DNA of 64,000 nucleotides from Fistularia commersonii (Eukaryota; Chordata; Actinopteri; Syngnathiformes; Fistulariidae). The translations under genes were made by a program, and so were the position numbers. Below, one piece after another: positions 10,330-21,900 of this stretch; the stretch's first letter is position 1, and the number at the start of each line of letters is the position of its first letter. Below the pieces are notes generated by a model. The model was not told the origin of the DNA. It did not search any database and worked only from the letters and a program-made list of their open reading frames with translations. The stretch covers positions 4,019,001-4,083,000 of the forward strand of contig JBBMNZ010000015.1 in assembly GCA_037954325.1 (NCBI GenBank), given 5' to 3'.

Positions 10330-13160
10330 AAAGCAGAGTTAGAAGGGGAAGGTAAGAATCTGGGACTGAGAGTTGGGACTTTGAATATTGGGATGATGAC
10401 AGAAGGAAGGCAGATATACTGTGTGTCCAGGAGACCAGGGCGAAAAGCAGAAAGGCTAAAAGCTTAGGAGCAGGTTGTAAATTGCACTGTCATGGTACTG
10501 ACAGGAAAAGTAGGAATTATCTTGAAGGAGGAGTTTGTTAGGAATGTTCTGGAGGTGAAAAGAATGTCAGATAGACTTATGAGTCTGAAATTAAGGGTGT
10601 AAATCCTATTAGTAGCTACACCCCACAGCTGTGATGTGAGTTTGAGGAGAAGGAGAAGTTCTGGAATCAGTTAGATAAAGTGATGCAGAATATCCCCAGA
10701 GATGAGAGAGTAGTTATTGGTGCAGACTTCAATGGACATGTTGATGAAGGCAATCACCAACGAGGGGATGAAGAAGTGATGGGCAGATCTGGTATACAGG
10801 ATAGGAATGCAGACGGACAGATGGTGGTAGATTTTGCACAAAGGATGGAAATGGCTGTTGTGAAAACTTTTTTCCAAATGGCCAGGAACATAGGGTAACT
10901 TCTAAGAGTGGAGGTAGGAGCACGCGGGTAGACTCCATCTTGTATAGAAGAGGTAACCTGAAAGAAATCAGTGACTGCAAAGTAGTTGTAGGTCAGTATT
11001 TTGCCAGACAGCATAGGATGGTGGTTTGTAGGATGATTCTGGTGACAAGAAAGATCAAGAGGACAGAGGTAGTGCAGAGGACAAGCTGTTGGAAGCTGAA
11101 AAAGGGAGGGGTGTTGTATGGTTTAGAGGGAGGAGTTGAGAAGGGCTTTAGGTGGTCAGGGAAAGCTTCCAGATGACTGTACAACTACAGCTAATGTGAT
11201 CAGGGAGACAGATAGAAGAGTACTTGGTTTATTGTCTGGAAAGAAAGTTGATGGGGCGACCTTGGTGGTGACATGAGAAAGTTAAAGAGTATATAAAAGG
11301 AAAGCATTTAGTAAAGAAGAAGCGGGATACTGAGTGGACTGAAGAGAACAGACAGGAGTACAGGGAGATACAGCGTAAGATAAAGATAGAGGTAGCGTGG
11401 CAAAACAAAGGGCGTACTATGACTTGTAAGCTCGGTTGGACAGTGAGGAGGGAGAGAATGATTTTGACGGGTCAGCAAAAACACAGATAGGAAAGGATGT
11501 ACAGGAGGTCTGGGTGATTAAGAATAGAGAGAGAAATGTATTGACAGATACTAGAAGAGTGATGGGAGGTGGACAGAGTACTTTGAAGAGTTGATGAAGG
11601 AGGAAAATGAAAGAGAGGCAAGGATAGAAGAGGTGATTATAGAAGACCACAAAGTCATAGAGATTAGTAAAAGTGAGGTGATGAAGGGATTACGGAGGAT
11701 GAAGAGTGAAAAGGCAATTGGTCCTGGTGTACTTGTGGAGGTAAGGAAGGGTCTAGGAGAGGCAGCAGTAAAGTTTCTGGCTAGAATATTCAACATGAGG
11801 GAGAAGATGCCTGAGGAATGGAGAAGCATTTTGATGGTGACCATTTTTAGAATAAAGGGGATATGCAGAATTGCAGCAAGTATAGAGGGATAAAGTTGAT
11901 GAGCGACACAATGAAGTTATGGGAAAGAGCAGTGGAAACTAGACTAAGAGTTGAAGTCAGAATTTGTGAACGGCATTATAGCTTCATACCTTGAAAGAGT
12001 ACTACAGATGCAGTACTTGCTTTGAGAATGCTAATGGAGAAGTACAGAGAAGGTCAGAGGGAGCTGCATTGCACTTTTGTAGACCAAGAAAACCCACATG
12101 ACAGAATACCAAGAGAGGAACTCTGGTATTATATGACAAAGTCTGGAGTGGCACAGAAGTATGTTCGGCCGGTGAAGGACATGCACAGTCATGGCCAAAA
12201 GTTTTAATAATGACACTTTCACAAAGTCTGTTCCCTCAGGGTTTTTAGGTGTTTCCCAGATGTTTCTATGGTTGTATCATTCTCAAAAAATTTGGTCATG
12301 ACTGTATGTTAGCCGTGAGGCAATGGTGAGGTCTGTTGTAGGTGTAACATAGAAGTTCAAAGTGGAGGTGGGACTTCAACAGGGATCAGCTCTGAGCCCC
12401 TTCTTGTTCGCAGTGGTGATGGACAGGCTGACAGATGAGGTTAGACCGGAATCCCCATGGACCATGATGTTTGCAGATGACATTGTGATCTGTAGTGAGA
12501 GCAGGGAACAGGTTGAGGAAAATAAAGAGAGGTGGATGTATGCTCTGGAAAGGAGAGGAATGATTTGTTTCAGCAAGACAGAGTATATGTGCGTGAATGA
12601 GAGAAACTCGGTTGGAACGATGAGGCTACAGGACCTGGAGATCAAGAAGCTGGAGGATTTCAAACGCTTTGGGTAAACAGTCAGGAACAGAAAACAGGTT
12701 CAAGCAAGTTGGAATGGGCAGAGAAAAGTGTCAGGAGTACTATGCGATAGAAGACTATCAGCAAGAATGAAAGGAATGGTGTACAAGACAGTGGTGAAAC
12801 CAGCAATGCGGTATGGCCAAGAAACAGTAACAATGATAAAAAGACAGGAGGCAGAGCAAGATGTCACAGAGATGAAGATGCTAAAGTTCTCTTTCGGCAT
12901 GACCAGGATGGATAGGATTCAGAACAAGTCTATCAGATTAACAGTACATGTTAGATGTTTTGGAGAGAATGTCAAAGAAGCCAGACTGAGATGGTTTGGT
13001 CATGTACAAAGGAGGTATAGTAAATATATTGTTATACGGATGCTAGAATTGGACCTGCTAGGCAGGAGGTCCTGAGGAAGACCAAAGACAAGATTAATGG
13101 ATGTAGTGAGAGAGGATATGAAGGTAGGTGATGTGAGAGAGGAGGATACAGAAGGTTAGA
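10330..13160 (+). pseudogene. RTE LINE endonuclease/reverse transcriptase polyprotein, broken
   Basis: Coding sequence is in several frames. Recognisable parts are the endonuclease core with ADFN (within 10680-10898), the D and H region (10940-11030, 'DSILYRR' and 'RQHRMVV'), the RT palm entry (11591-11893), motif A with FVD (12022-12207), motif B 'GLQQGSALSPF' and motif C 'FADDIV' (12362-12676), and the C-terminal 'LRWFGHVQRR' region (12728-13075). Frameshifts, stops and the Tc1-type insertion between motifs A and B make it non-functional. The catalytic Asp pair of motif C is still written in the DNA. Confidence 0.87.
12186..12304. mobile_element. Tc1-type short remnant (TIR-to-TIR, 119 bp) nested in RTE copy C
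   Basis: Starts with 'cagtcatggccaaaagtttt' and ends with 'aatttggtcatgactg', imperfect inverted repeats of about 30 bases. A TA follows at 12305-12306; the left TA has mutated. These ends match a widespread fish Tc1-like family known for the 'cagtcatggccaaaagttttg' terminus. Almost all internal sequence is missing, so it is a deletion derivative. It interrupts the reverse transcriptase between motifs A and B. Confidence 0.8.
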
Positions 13161-13425
13161 TGGAGAAGGTTTATTTGCTGTGGCGACCCCTGAAGGCAAA
13201 AGCCCAAAGACGAAGAAGAAGGAGAAGGAGGAGAAATACAACTGGGATGTCTCCAAGGTTTTTGCTCAGTAAAAGATAGTGTTTCCTTCTCACCAAGTCA
13301 CAGGGGAATGCTGGGTGTCTGTAAAACATGTAAAGACTATGGTCCAGACTTGCTCTACATGTAAAGTGTTATCAGACAACTCTGTTATGATTTGGCACGA
13401 TACAATTATTATCTGCCTTGGCTTG

Positions 13426-13964
13426 ACATATTAGAGGCTGGTACTACTGAAACACAGACATGTGCTTTCCGAACAGATCATGAAGACTCCTTCATGAAGG
13501 AAATGTCTCTTTTTGTTTTCACGCAATAACCATCATTTTTATTTTGAATAGAATCATTCTGGTGGCACCATTTGAACTTGGTTTGTAAAGTCTATGTTGG
13601 AAAATAGAGAGCAAGGGCTTCAAAAAATGAATAGAGTCAGTACCTTTACAACTGAGAGTGCAGCCTGACTAGGTAATCGCTTGCCTCTGCCAATTATTCA
13701 AGTGATTCATTGTGTTAGGGATGAAATGCATTTAAAACAGAGGAATTCTTTTCAAGTTTTTTTAAATTTGGAACTGAGATGAAAGGGTTAGAAACATGTT
13801 AACAAACTCTAAAGTCATCTTCTGACTTTAGAGGAAGATCAACCTTGAATTCCATTCAGATTCCAATCAATGAAAGTATACATGCACCGTTCTGTCTCCT
13901 AAAAGCTGGCTGTGATTTCTTTTTATTTAGAAAAAAAAAAAAAAAATGAATAATGTAACATTTA
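13426..13964. other. Unrecognised non-coding sequence
   Basis: No gene or repeat recognised apart from a poly(A) tract at about 13930-13946 leading into the next repeat. Confidence 0.4.
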
Positions 13965-14025
13965 ACTTTTTGTAAGTCGCTTTGGAGTAAAGCATCTGCT
14001 AAATGACTGTATTGTAATGTAACAT
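13965..14025 (+). repeat. Fish SINE/LINE 3'-end fragment
   Basis: Text 'tgtaagtcgctttggagtaa' then 'agcatctgctaaatgact' and a 'tgtaatgtaac' tail. This 3' end is very common in fish retroposons. Only the end of the element is present. Confidence 0.7.
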
Positions 14026-14526
14026 ATCTGCCAGTTTTCAAGATGAGGATAGCTTAAAAGATGATTAAAAGAGGAGGAAGGTTTTAGGAAAGGTGAGAAG
14101 AAAGGGTCAGACCAAATGCAGACTGAAGCCATTACCAAACTCATAAAAATTATGTTTTTTTTGCAGCTAAGGTGACACTTGGGCAAGCTGAATATTTCTT
14201 AATAGCGGAGCTGCTATGAAAGCAGAGGAATCTTTCAATATGAGGGGACATCAAGCAATTTGATCTGTCACCTGTGGCATATGATATATGACAAACACTG
14301 TGTTTACATCAATGATGTAGGACACTTTGTTCAGTACAACTTTATGAAAAGTGACAAAGACCAACAGGTTAGGGATCTGGTAAACTTGCCAGTTCTGTTG
14401 TTAGAACTGCTGAGAAAATTCATTTTCATCATATTTTCAAATCTAAATACCATGTCATCCTTACTACAAGCACTCTCATTGACTCTTTCTATCACAATTA
14501 CTTTAAGGGGTTTGGCCATGCATGTC
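14026..14526. other. Unrecognised non-coding sequence
   Basis: Nothing recognised between the short retroposon tail and the Rex3-type LINE. Confidence 0.4.
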
Positions 14527-14550
14527 CATCCATCCATCCATCCATCCATC
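14527..14550. repeat. (ATCC)n tail of the Rex3-type LINE
   Basis: Six ATCC/CATC units; on the element's own strand this is the GATG tail. Confidence 0.95.
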
Positions 14551-14589
14551 TTCCCCCGCTTATCTGGAGTCTGGTCATGGGGGCAGCAG

Positions 14590-16070
14590 CTGAGGCAGTG
14601 AGGCCCTGACCTCCTTCTCCCGCGCCACATGGTCCAGCTCCTCTGGGGGAACCCCAAGGCATGTCCTGGGTCTTCCCCCATGGCCTCCTCCCAGATGGCC
14701 ATGTCCAGAATACCTCCGGTACGCCTCCTGGATGCCTCCAGGAGGCATCGTGACCAGATGCCCGAGCCACCTCATCTGACTCCTCTCTATGAGGAAGAGC
14801 AGCAGCTCTACTCCAAACTCCTCCCAGATGACCGAACTTCTCTCCCTAAGAGAGAGACTGGCCAACCTGCACCAGAATCTCATTTTGGCCACTTGCATCC
14901 ATCATCTTGTTCTTTCGGTCACTACCCACAACTCGTGACCATAGGTGAGGGTGGGAATGTAAATGGACCGATAAATTGAGACCTTAGCTTTTTGGCTCAG
15001 CTCCCTCTTCACCACGACAGACAGGTACAGAGTCTGCATTGTTGCAGACGCCGCACCGATCTGCCTGTCCCTCTCACGCTCCATCCTGCTCTCACTCATA
15101 AACAAGATCCAGAGATACTTGAACTCCTCCACTTTGGGCAGGACCTCTTCCCCGACCTGGATTGGGCATTCCACCCGTTTCCAGATGAGCACCATGGTAT
15201 TGGATTTAGAGGTGCTGATTTTCATCCCGGCCGCTTCACACTCAGCTTTGAACTGTTCAAGTGAAGGCTAGAGATCATGGCCTGATTAAGCCAACAGAAC
15301 CACATAATCTGCAAAAAGCAGAGACTCGATCCTAAGGCCACCAATCCGGATCCCCCCTGCATTACAACCAGCAATGCAGCCCAAGCTCCAACACCAATCG
15401 TACAGGGACCAAACAGCCTGTAGGATGGGGTCCGGTACACTACACTCCCAGAGAACCCCCCACAGGATTGCTCACAGGACACGGTCGAATGCCTTCTCCA
15501 GATCCACAAAATACAAAGGGGATCACCACCCCAATCTACAAGTCTAGCGGCACTGTCTCCGACATCCACACAATGTGGTAGAGCCATGTTAGCCAGGACA
15601 GCCCTACAGCATCCAGAGCCTTGAGGAAACCTTGGGGCCCCACCACTGAAGAGTTTTTTTGACTTCTTTAGCAACTTCAGCCCCGGAAATAGATGAGTCC
15701 CCCGGCTCTGCTCCCTCCCAATCACACCCTTCCAAGTCGCATTGTCGTAGCCAGCATGAGCATTGAAGCCTCCCAGTAGAATGAAGGAGTTCCCGGTAGG
15801 AGCGCTCTCTAGCAGTCCCTCTAGGGACCTCAAGAAGGGCGGGTAAACTGAACTGTTGTTGGGTGCATAGCCACAAACAACTGCCAGAACCCGTCCTACA
15901 ACCTGAGGGCAGAGGGAGGCTACCCTCTCGTCCGATGGGTTGAAGCCTAACGTGACGGGGGGCAATCAATATGCCCACACCTGCCAGGCACCTCTCACCG
16001 GGGGGTAAATCTAGAATAAAAGAGTCCAGCTGGCTCCAGATCACACGCTGTGCGTCGAGGTGAGTCAAAC
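14590..16070 (-). pseudogene. Rex3-type endonuclease/reverse transcriptase, broken
   Basis: Read on the minus strand. The endonuclease shows 'VCGYAPNNSS' and 'LLGGFNAHAG' (about 15700-15860), where the expected GDFN motif has become GGFN. RT motif A survives as 'FVDLEKAFD' (about 15490-15520) and motif C as 'LLFADYV' (about 15310-15335), where the second Asp of FADD has become Tyr. The thumb and C-terminal parts (14902-15225 and 14575-14898) are in different frames. The segment between the endonuclease and motif A and the motif B region are deleted. It cannot be active. Confidence 0.85.
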
Positions 16071-16575
16071 TATATCTTGTTGGAAACTCTCAGCCTCTCA
16101 CACCAGCTTGGACTCTTTCCCCCCCAGAAAAGTGACAAACAGTGTTCCAAGAGCCAGCATCTGCAGCCGAGGATCGGACCACCAAGGTCCTCTGCTCCGG
16201 CCACTGCCCGGCTCACACTGCACCCAACCCCCTTGGCCCTTCCTGTGGGTGGTAAGCCCAGGAGAAGAACGACCCATGTTGTTTCTTCAGGCTGTGCACG
16301 GCCGAGCCCCATGAGGAAAGGCCTCCCTCACAGGTGCACACCACCGAGCCTCGCCCCCGGACCTGGCTCCAGGAGGGGATCCGGGTAAGGGAAAACTGGC
16401 TCCAATGATCGTCTTCTTTATGGGGGTCTTCTAAATCACACTTTGTCTGGTCCCTCAACTGGAACCTGTTCACCCTGGATGACCCTTAAAGGGGCATAAA
16501 GCAACCGACAACATAGCTTCCAGGATCACTGGGATAGGCAAAGCCCTCCACCACGGTAAGGTGGCAAGCTCACAG

Positions 16576-17480
16576 AGGGGGCCCAAATACTTGTAATTCT
16601 GAATTAAGTACTCAGATGAGCGCTAAGGATCCTTGTGGGGTAGACACACCTCGGTAAACCTGCTCAACATTGATCATGTCATTCATTTAGATGTGTTTTC
16701 ATTAATAGCTCATTGAGCTGCTATGTATAGACTGCCTTTCCCCAGCCAGAGACAGATTGTGTGAAACTAGTCAATCAGAGATCCCCCGTAAGTGTTTTCC
16801 TATTTGCAAGTGAATCGGAGCTACAATTGCCCACAATGAGATGTTAGTAATGACCCCGACTGCTGGAGCCTGCGTGATCCTAACGCCTCTCCATCATTGT
16901 CATGAAAATTGACCCAATGAAAACCCGCTGTGTTAATTACAAGCAGAATATTGACAACTGCATATTGTGATGCTTTTAAATTTTTATATATTATTTACCA
17001 ATACAGTAATAATTTATAGTAAAGTTTAAAACTGGCATGGATAACACCTTGAGCTTTGTCTGATTTCCTCAAGTGTGGAGAATTTAATTACATCTTTAAT
17101 CCATATACAGTAAGTAGTCCAGAGTTTATTCTATCGCTGTGTGAACTGATAAAAAGTGCTTGTGTATTTCTGCGGGAAATTTTACAGCTTATTCCATGAA
17201 ACACACACAGGGGTCATGGTGAAATTGTTCATGCATCGACACTACAATAGAGAATGGATAAAAAATACCAACCAGTAATTATCTGGGTGGAGTTCGTACC
17301 TGTCTATTTCAAGATACAATTATCTCACGTCATAAAAAGTAACTTAAAGTTTATAGTTAAATAATGTTATTTGAGTTAAGGGTAGCTCAAATATTAAGTT
17401 GGTTGGAAAATGTATGAATGCGCATGATAAAGGAGATTTTGAGTTCTTCAGGACTAATATATCTGAGACCCCCTGTGCGG
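16576..17480. other. Non-repetitive sequence; possible conserved non-coding element
   Basis: Between the Rex3-type and Tc1-type elements. The part at about 16680-16960 has balanced composition, several TAAT cores and no transposon signature, which is compatible with a regulatory element. This cannot be shown from one sequence. Confidence 0.3.
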
Positions 17481-18995
17481 CAGTTGGGCCCAGAAATTTT
17501 TGGATAGTGACAAAATCTTTACAATTTGGGCTCTTCATGCCACCACATTGGATTTGAAATAAAACAGCTACAATGGAGTTGAAGTGCAGATTTCAAGGTT
17601 TAATTCAAGGGGTTGACCAAAAATATATGATAAAACATGTAGGAGTTGTAGTTCTTTTTTGACAAATGCTCCTCATTTCAGAGGCTCAAAAGTAATGGAC
17701 AAATAAAGATAACCATGGGTAAAATGTTATTTTTCAATATTTTGTTGCAAATCCTTTTCAGGCAATGACAGCCTGAATTCTGGGATTCATGTACATCACC
17801 AAACGTTGGGTTTCCTCCTTTGTGATGCTTTGCCAAGCCTTTACTGCAACTATCTTCAGTTGTTGCTTGTCTGTGGGTCTTTCTGCTCAATTACGTTGAG
17901 ATCTTGTGGTTGCAGAATATTCCATTTCTTTGCTTTAAAAAAAACTCCTGGGTTGCTTTTGCAGTATGTTTTGGATCAGTGTCCATCTGTACTGTGAAGA
18001 GCCGTCCAATCAACTTTGCTGCATTTGGCTGAATCTGAGCAGAAAGTATATCCCTATCCACTTCAGAATTCACCCAGCCGCTTCTGTCTTTTGTCACATC
18101 ATCAATAAACACAAGTGACCCGTGGAAGCCATGCATGCCCATAACGTCACACTGCCTCAACCATGTTTTATAGAAGATGTGGTATGTTTTGGATCATGAG
18201 CTGTTCCAATTCTTCTCCAAACTCTCTTCTTCCCATCATTCTGGTACAGGTTGATCTTAGTCTCATCTGTCCAAAGAATGCTGTTCCAAAACTGGGCCGG
18301 ATTCTTCAGGTGTTTTCTGGCAAAGTCAGTTCTGGACTTCCCATTTTTGAGGCTGATTTGCACCTTGTGGTGAATCCTTTGTATTTACTCTAATGAAGTC
18401 TTGTCGATATGGTAGACTTAGATACTGATGCACCTGGAGAATGTTCTTCACTTGAGTGGATGTTGTGAAGGAGTTTTTCTTCACATTTCTTCGCCAATGA
18501 AAGGATTCTGTGATCATCCACCATTGTTGTCTTCCTCAATTCTTTTTTTCTCAGAATGCACTAAACTGTTGATTTGGCCACTCTTAACATTTCTGCTATC
18601 ACTCTAATGGATTTCTTCTTTTTTCTGGCTCAGGATGGTCTATTTCACACTACTGGGAGCTCTTTTAACCACATATTTCCAAATGCAAATGCCACACCCA
18701 GAATCAACTCCAGACCTCTTAACTGCTTAATTGATGACAGGTTGCCAACGGAAGAGCCCAAGCAGCCTTATATGTTTTTTGCAGCATTCTGAGTCAGCCT
18801 TGAAAGAGTGGTGGCTCCGTATAAAAGAGCTGTTATTCCTAAACCCTTGCTCCAGTTGGGATGTGAGTACTCTCAAATTGCAGCTGAGTCTACACTTTAA
18901 GTCCATGATTATCTAATTGTATCCTGAATATGTTTTCGTAAACAGCTAAAATAACGAACCTTGTGTCACCGTCCAAATATTTCTGTGCCTAACTG
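17481..18995 (-). mobile_element. Tc1-like DNA transposon, dead, ends recognisable
   Basis: The left end is 'cagttgggcccagaaatttt' and the right end 'tccaaatatttctgtgccta' plus 'actg', imperfect inverted repeats; TA follows at 18996-18997. The length, about 1.5 kb, is close to the usual Tc1 size. The transposase is on the minus strand. The termini and coding sequence match the fish Tc1-like family with 'caggtccagaaatatttgga'-type ends. Confidence 0.88.
17690..18640 (-). pseudogene. Tc1-like transposase, broken
   Basis: Cut-and-paste transposase with an N-terminal helix-turn-helix DNA-binding half and a C-terminal DDE half. On the minus strand the helix-turn-helix part lies at about 18330-18640 with frameshifts. 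The first catalytic Asp is in 'LWTDETKINLYQND' (about 18245-18290) and the second in 'QMDTDPKHTAKATQEF' (about 17935-17990). The next block, expected to carry the third acidic residue of the PDLNPIE type, is deleted at about 17890-17900, and the text jumps to the C-terminal 'KGLAKHHKGG' region. Many stops confirm a dead gene. Confidence 0.85.
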
Positions 18996-18997
18996 TA

Positions 18998-21900
18998 TCT
19001 GATCATGCATTTAGAAAATAAGCCTCATCACACCTTCGTAAGGTTTACATCACATCCCTCATTTGGCTTGACATGTTGAGGCTGGATTGTTTATTGTAGT
19101 AGGGAATTATGAATGACTTTCCCTGTCAGTTGTGATGGTGTAAGAACAAGAAGAGGTTTCAAATCTATTATAGAACAATGCAAATTCATTTCGTTGCACC
19201 ATCTGTAGACACTGTTTCTCTATTCTTGAATGGAGAGGACGGGATCGCTGGTCACAGAGAGACAGGCAGATCGAGCAGATGGCCCACACACTCCCCACAC
19301 CCAATTAATCTCTGGCTTTCACTGCAACTCTTCTTAACCTGCATTTGCTGGCCCAATCGTAAAGCAAAACCAAAACCCATATGGCTGGGAAACTCGCACA
19401 GGTGGTACCTGCCATGGAATCTGCCCCTGCTTCCTAAGAGAAAAATGGTTTTCTAGTTGTTGAGTACAAGAACATAGCTTCCCACAAGAACAACAGAGGC
19501 GTGTTTGAGGACTAGAACGGAAAGATGAGAAAACAAAATCTCCGTGATCTTTGAACAGTGCCCACTCCTGGTTCTGCATCCGTACGCATCAGGTTTCCCT
19601 CCCATTTCAAAACTATGAAGTGATACTGAGAATACATTTCCTGTAGTACATTGCATAAATACATAGATAAATGAAATAAAGATGTATTCAAAACTTAGAT
19701 AATATTTGAGAGATGTGCAAATCTTACAACAGAAATCCACAGACTGATTTCTTTTGTTCAATATACAAACTGATATCAATGGGATTTATTGCCAACAGCA
19801 ATGTTTTGAAAAGTGACAGGTAGATTTACTCAACAATTAATTATAAACTTCTTTAATAATCAAAATAATATATTTTTTAGTAGTTCATCTTTTGCAGATA
19901 AGATAATATTCCTGAAGAAATGATCAATAAGGGAAAAGTGTTGTCAACAACACTTTTATCTCTAATTCATTGGAGAGAAAGGATGTAAAGCCAGTGCTCA
20001 CAATATTCCTGATGTTTCTGCTGTGCCAAACTGCGAACATGCTTGAATTAAATAATAGCAGTAGGGCCTGGCATCAAAGCATCTGAGATGGCTCAATAGC
20101 CATTTCAATAGACACGGGTAACAAAGCAAAACAAATCAATAAATAGATAAAAAAAAGATACCCCAGCTTTGATCAGTTCAGATCCAGCACAACAGTCGGA
20201 ATCTTTAAAAACTAAAAAACAATTAAATCTATATTTTTGAATCGAATTACAAGATGACATCCTCATTAAATTCCCAAAAGTACAAACACATGCAGAGATG
20301 GAAGAAATGACACTGTGTGAAAATCTTAATAGATATTCTGTTTCTCACGTGTATAAAAGAAAATTATCAAGGTGCTGTTTTGTTTCAAAGAAGTATAATT
20401 CACAGAGAGCATGTAGTGCAGTAAGGGAGAAAAGGGGACCAACAGCGTTATTCTGACATAAAAAAAAAGTGATTCACCCTTGTTTTTTTACTAGTGCAGC
20501 CTGTCTGAGTCGATGTAATCACATCTCAGACCTTAAGTCCTATGCATCGTGATGCATTTGGGAATCTTTACAACCCCTATCACAGTGTAAGCTGAGTGGC
20601 TTGGATGAAGAATATAACTCTACAGATCAATGGCACTGTTGGTATCTCCAGGGATACTGTGTTATGCCATTGGTTGGGATGCATGAACAAATCTCCAATG
20701 AGATTTAACAAAGACACAATTCCAGTACGCCATAATCTTTATTTTTCATTTTATTTCCCATATCTCTTTCTGCCACTTTCTCTTTTACCAAAGATCCTCT
20801 TCGGGTTGTTAATAGTTTGCTTTGCTACAATTTCAATCGTTTTTATCTTTAAAAAGCTTATGACTTTATGTTGAGGGGCAAAGTCAGTGTCAGGAGTCCC
20901 CCAAATCCTGAATGGTTATCACTGCAGGCCTTTTTTTACAATATGGCATAAATAGAATACAATTACTGAGCATCATGTATTCTTAAAAAAAATGGTCACA
21001 ACAATATGAAGGAAAAACAATGCATATTCCGATAAAGCTTTCTCCAAGTTTTCAATTTTCACACTGTTGTGTTAGAATAGGCTGACTTCCTATTTACGTG
21101 TGTGTATGAAATACAGCTACATGCTGAGTAAAAGTTACTTTTTTTCCACCTAATTCTAACAACTATCTCTTGACGTGATACACTTATTGCTATTTACATG
21201 TGTAGAGTAGCCAACTAAAGCTAATAAACCATGCATATTTTATCATCTACTCCATCTGCCTACATGCATATTAAACTTTCATATCGACTTCTGGCTAAGA
21301 TCTTTTGCTTTTCTTAGGTAGGCATGATGCTTTTCTTTTTCGCTTCCAGGGGACCATTCAGGTGACAGAAAATAAAGGAGAATAAAAGCAAGATATATTG
21401 AAAGTTTCACAACTGCCAACTGTCAATTTTGAGGTCTTGCTAATTGGTCCCACAATAGAGAGGGATCAAATATTCTGACCTTCTGCACAAATCACATCAC
21501 ATAGCACATGAATCACTTTGTTATTTTTCTTGCTTGTCTGCTTCTTGGAAGATGCTTCTTGAAAGAATCAAGGTCAATGTGATGAGGATTTGATTTCTGT
21601 ATGATGGCAGTGTATCAGGATGCAGAGCCTTTTCTCTCTGGTGAAACCAAAGATCCAATACTGGAAACCACAGAGATGATCCCCAGCGACCAAGAAAACT
21701 GTAGAATCTGACCTGGTAAGGAGCAGACTGAGATGATCATGGAGATAGAGAAAATATAAGACGGGAAGCACAGAAAATACAGAGAATAGAGAACTTGGGG
21801 AGGTGTGGGTGAAAGGATTGTTTAAGGTAAAAATCAGATTAAAAAAAAAGGCCGGTGGGTATAGCTCAAGAAAAATCAAATCACATCGTACCAAATTGTA

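Larger units (their letters stand above)
10070..13225 (+). mobile_element. RTE-type LINE, copy C, near full length but decayed
   Basis: Plus-strand copy with the 5' region (10070-10250, matching the complement of 1590-1720), endonuclease (about 10330-11060), reverse transcriptase (about 11640-12680), C-terminal region (12728-13170) and 3' end 'gctgtggcgacccctgaagg' followed by a GAA-rich tail (13195-13225). It is inserted into the L2-like element and carries a 119-bp Tc1-type insertion at 12186-12304. Confidence 0.88.
9345..13425 (+). mobile_element. L2-like LINE 3' end, split by two RTE insertions
   Basis: Three separated pieces align in order with the unsplit copy at 54120-54630. The left piece, 9345-9477, shares 'cttaaaacctttc' and the 'cccatgatgcacttctc' region. 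The middle piece, 9867-10069, shares 'tctcccgag' and 'ggcgtggct'-like text and the 'gaatatcaaagc' box. The right piece, 13228-13425, shares 'tccaaggtttttgct' and ends in 'ctctgttatgatttggc', a common fish LINE 3' end. RTE copies B and C sit between the pieces. The L2 assignment rests on the C-terminal reading frame seen in the 54 kb copy. Confidence 0.75.
14527..16575 (-). mobile_element. Rex3-type LINE, minus strand, internally deleted
   Basis: The 3' tail is a (GATG)n array (14527-14550 on the complement) preceded by the complement of 'ggataagcgg', the known end of fish Rex3 elements (RTE clade). Going 5' (rightwards) come the C-terminal region, reverse transcriptase remnants, endonuclease, and a GC-rich 5' region near 16070-16575 that includes the complement of 'ccaccttaccgtggtgga'. 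Its length (about 2.05 kb) is short for a full element, because central RT parts are deleted. Confidence 0.88.

Noticed and set aside
14524..14550. ATCC array as a stand-alone microsatellite
   Set aside because: It is the tail of the Rex3-type LINE, which explains its position and orientation.
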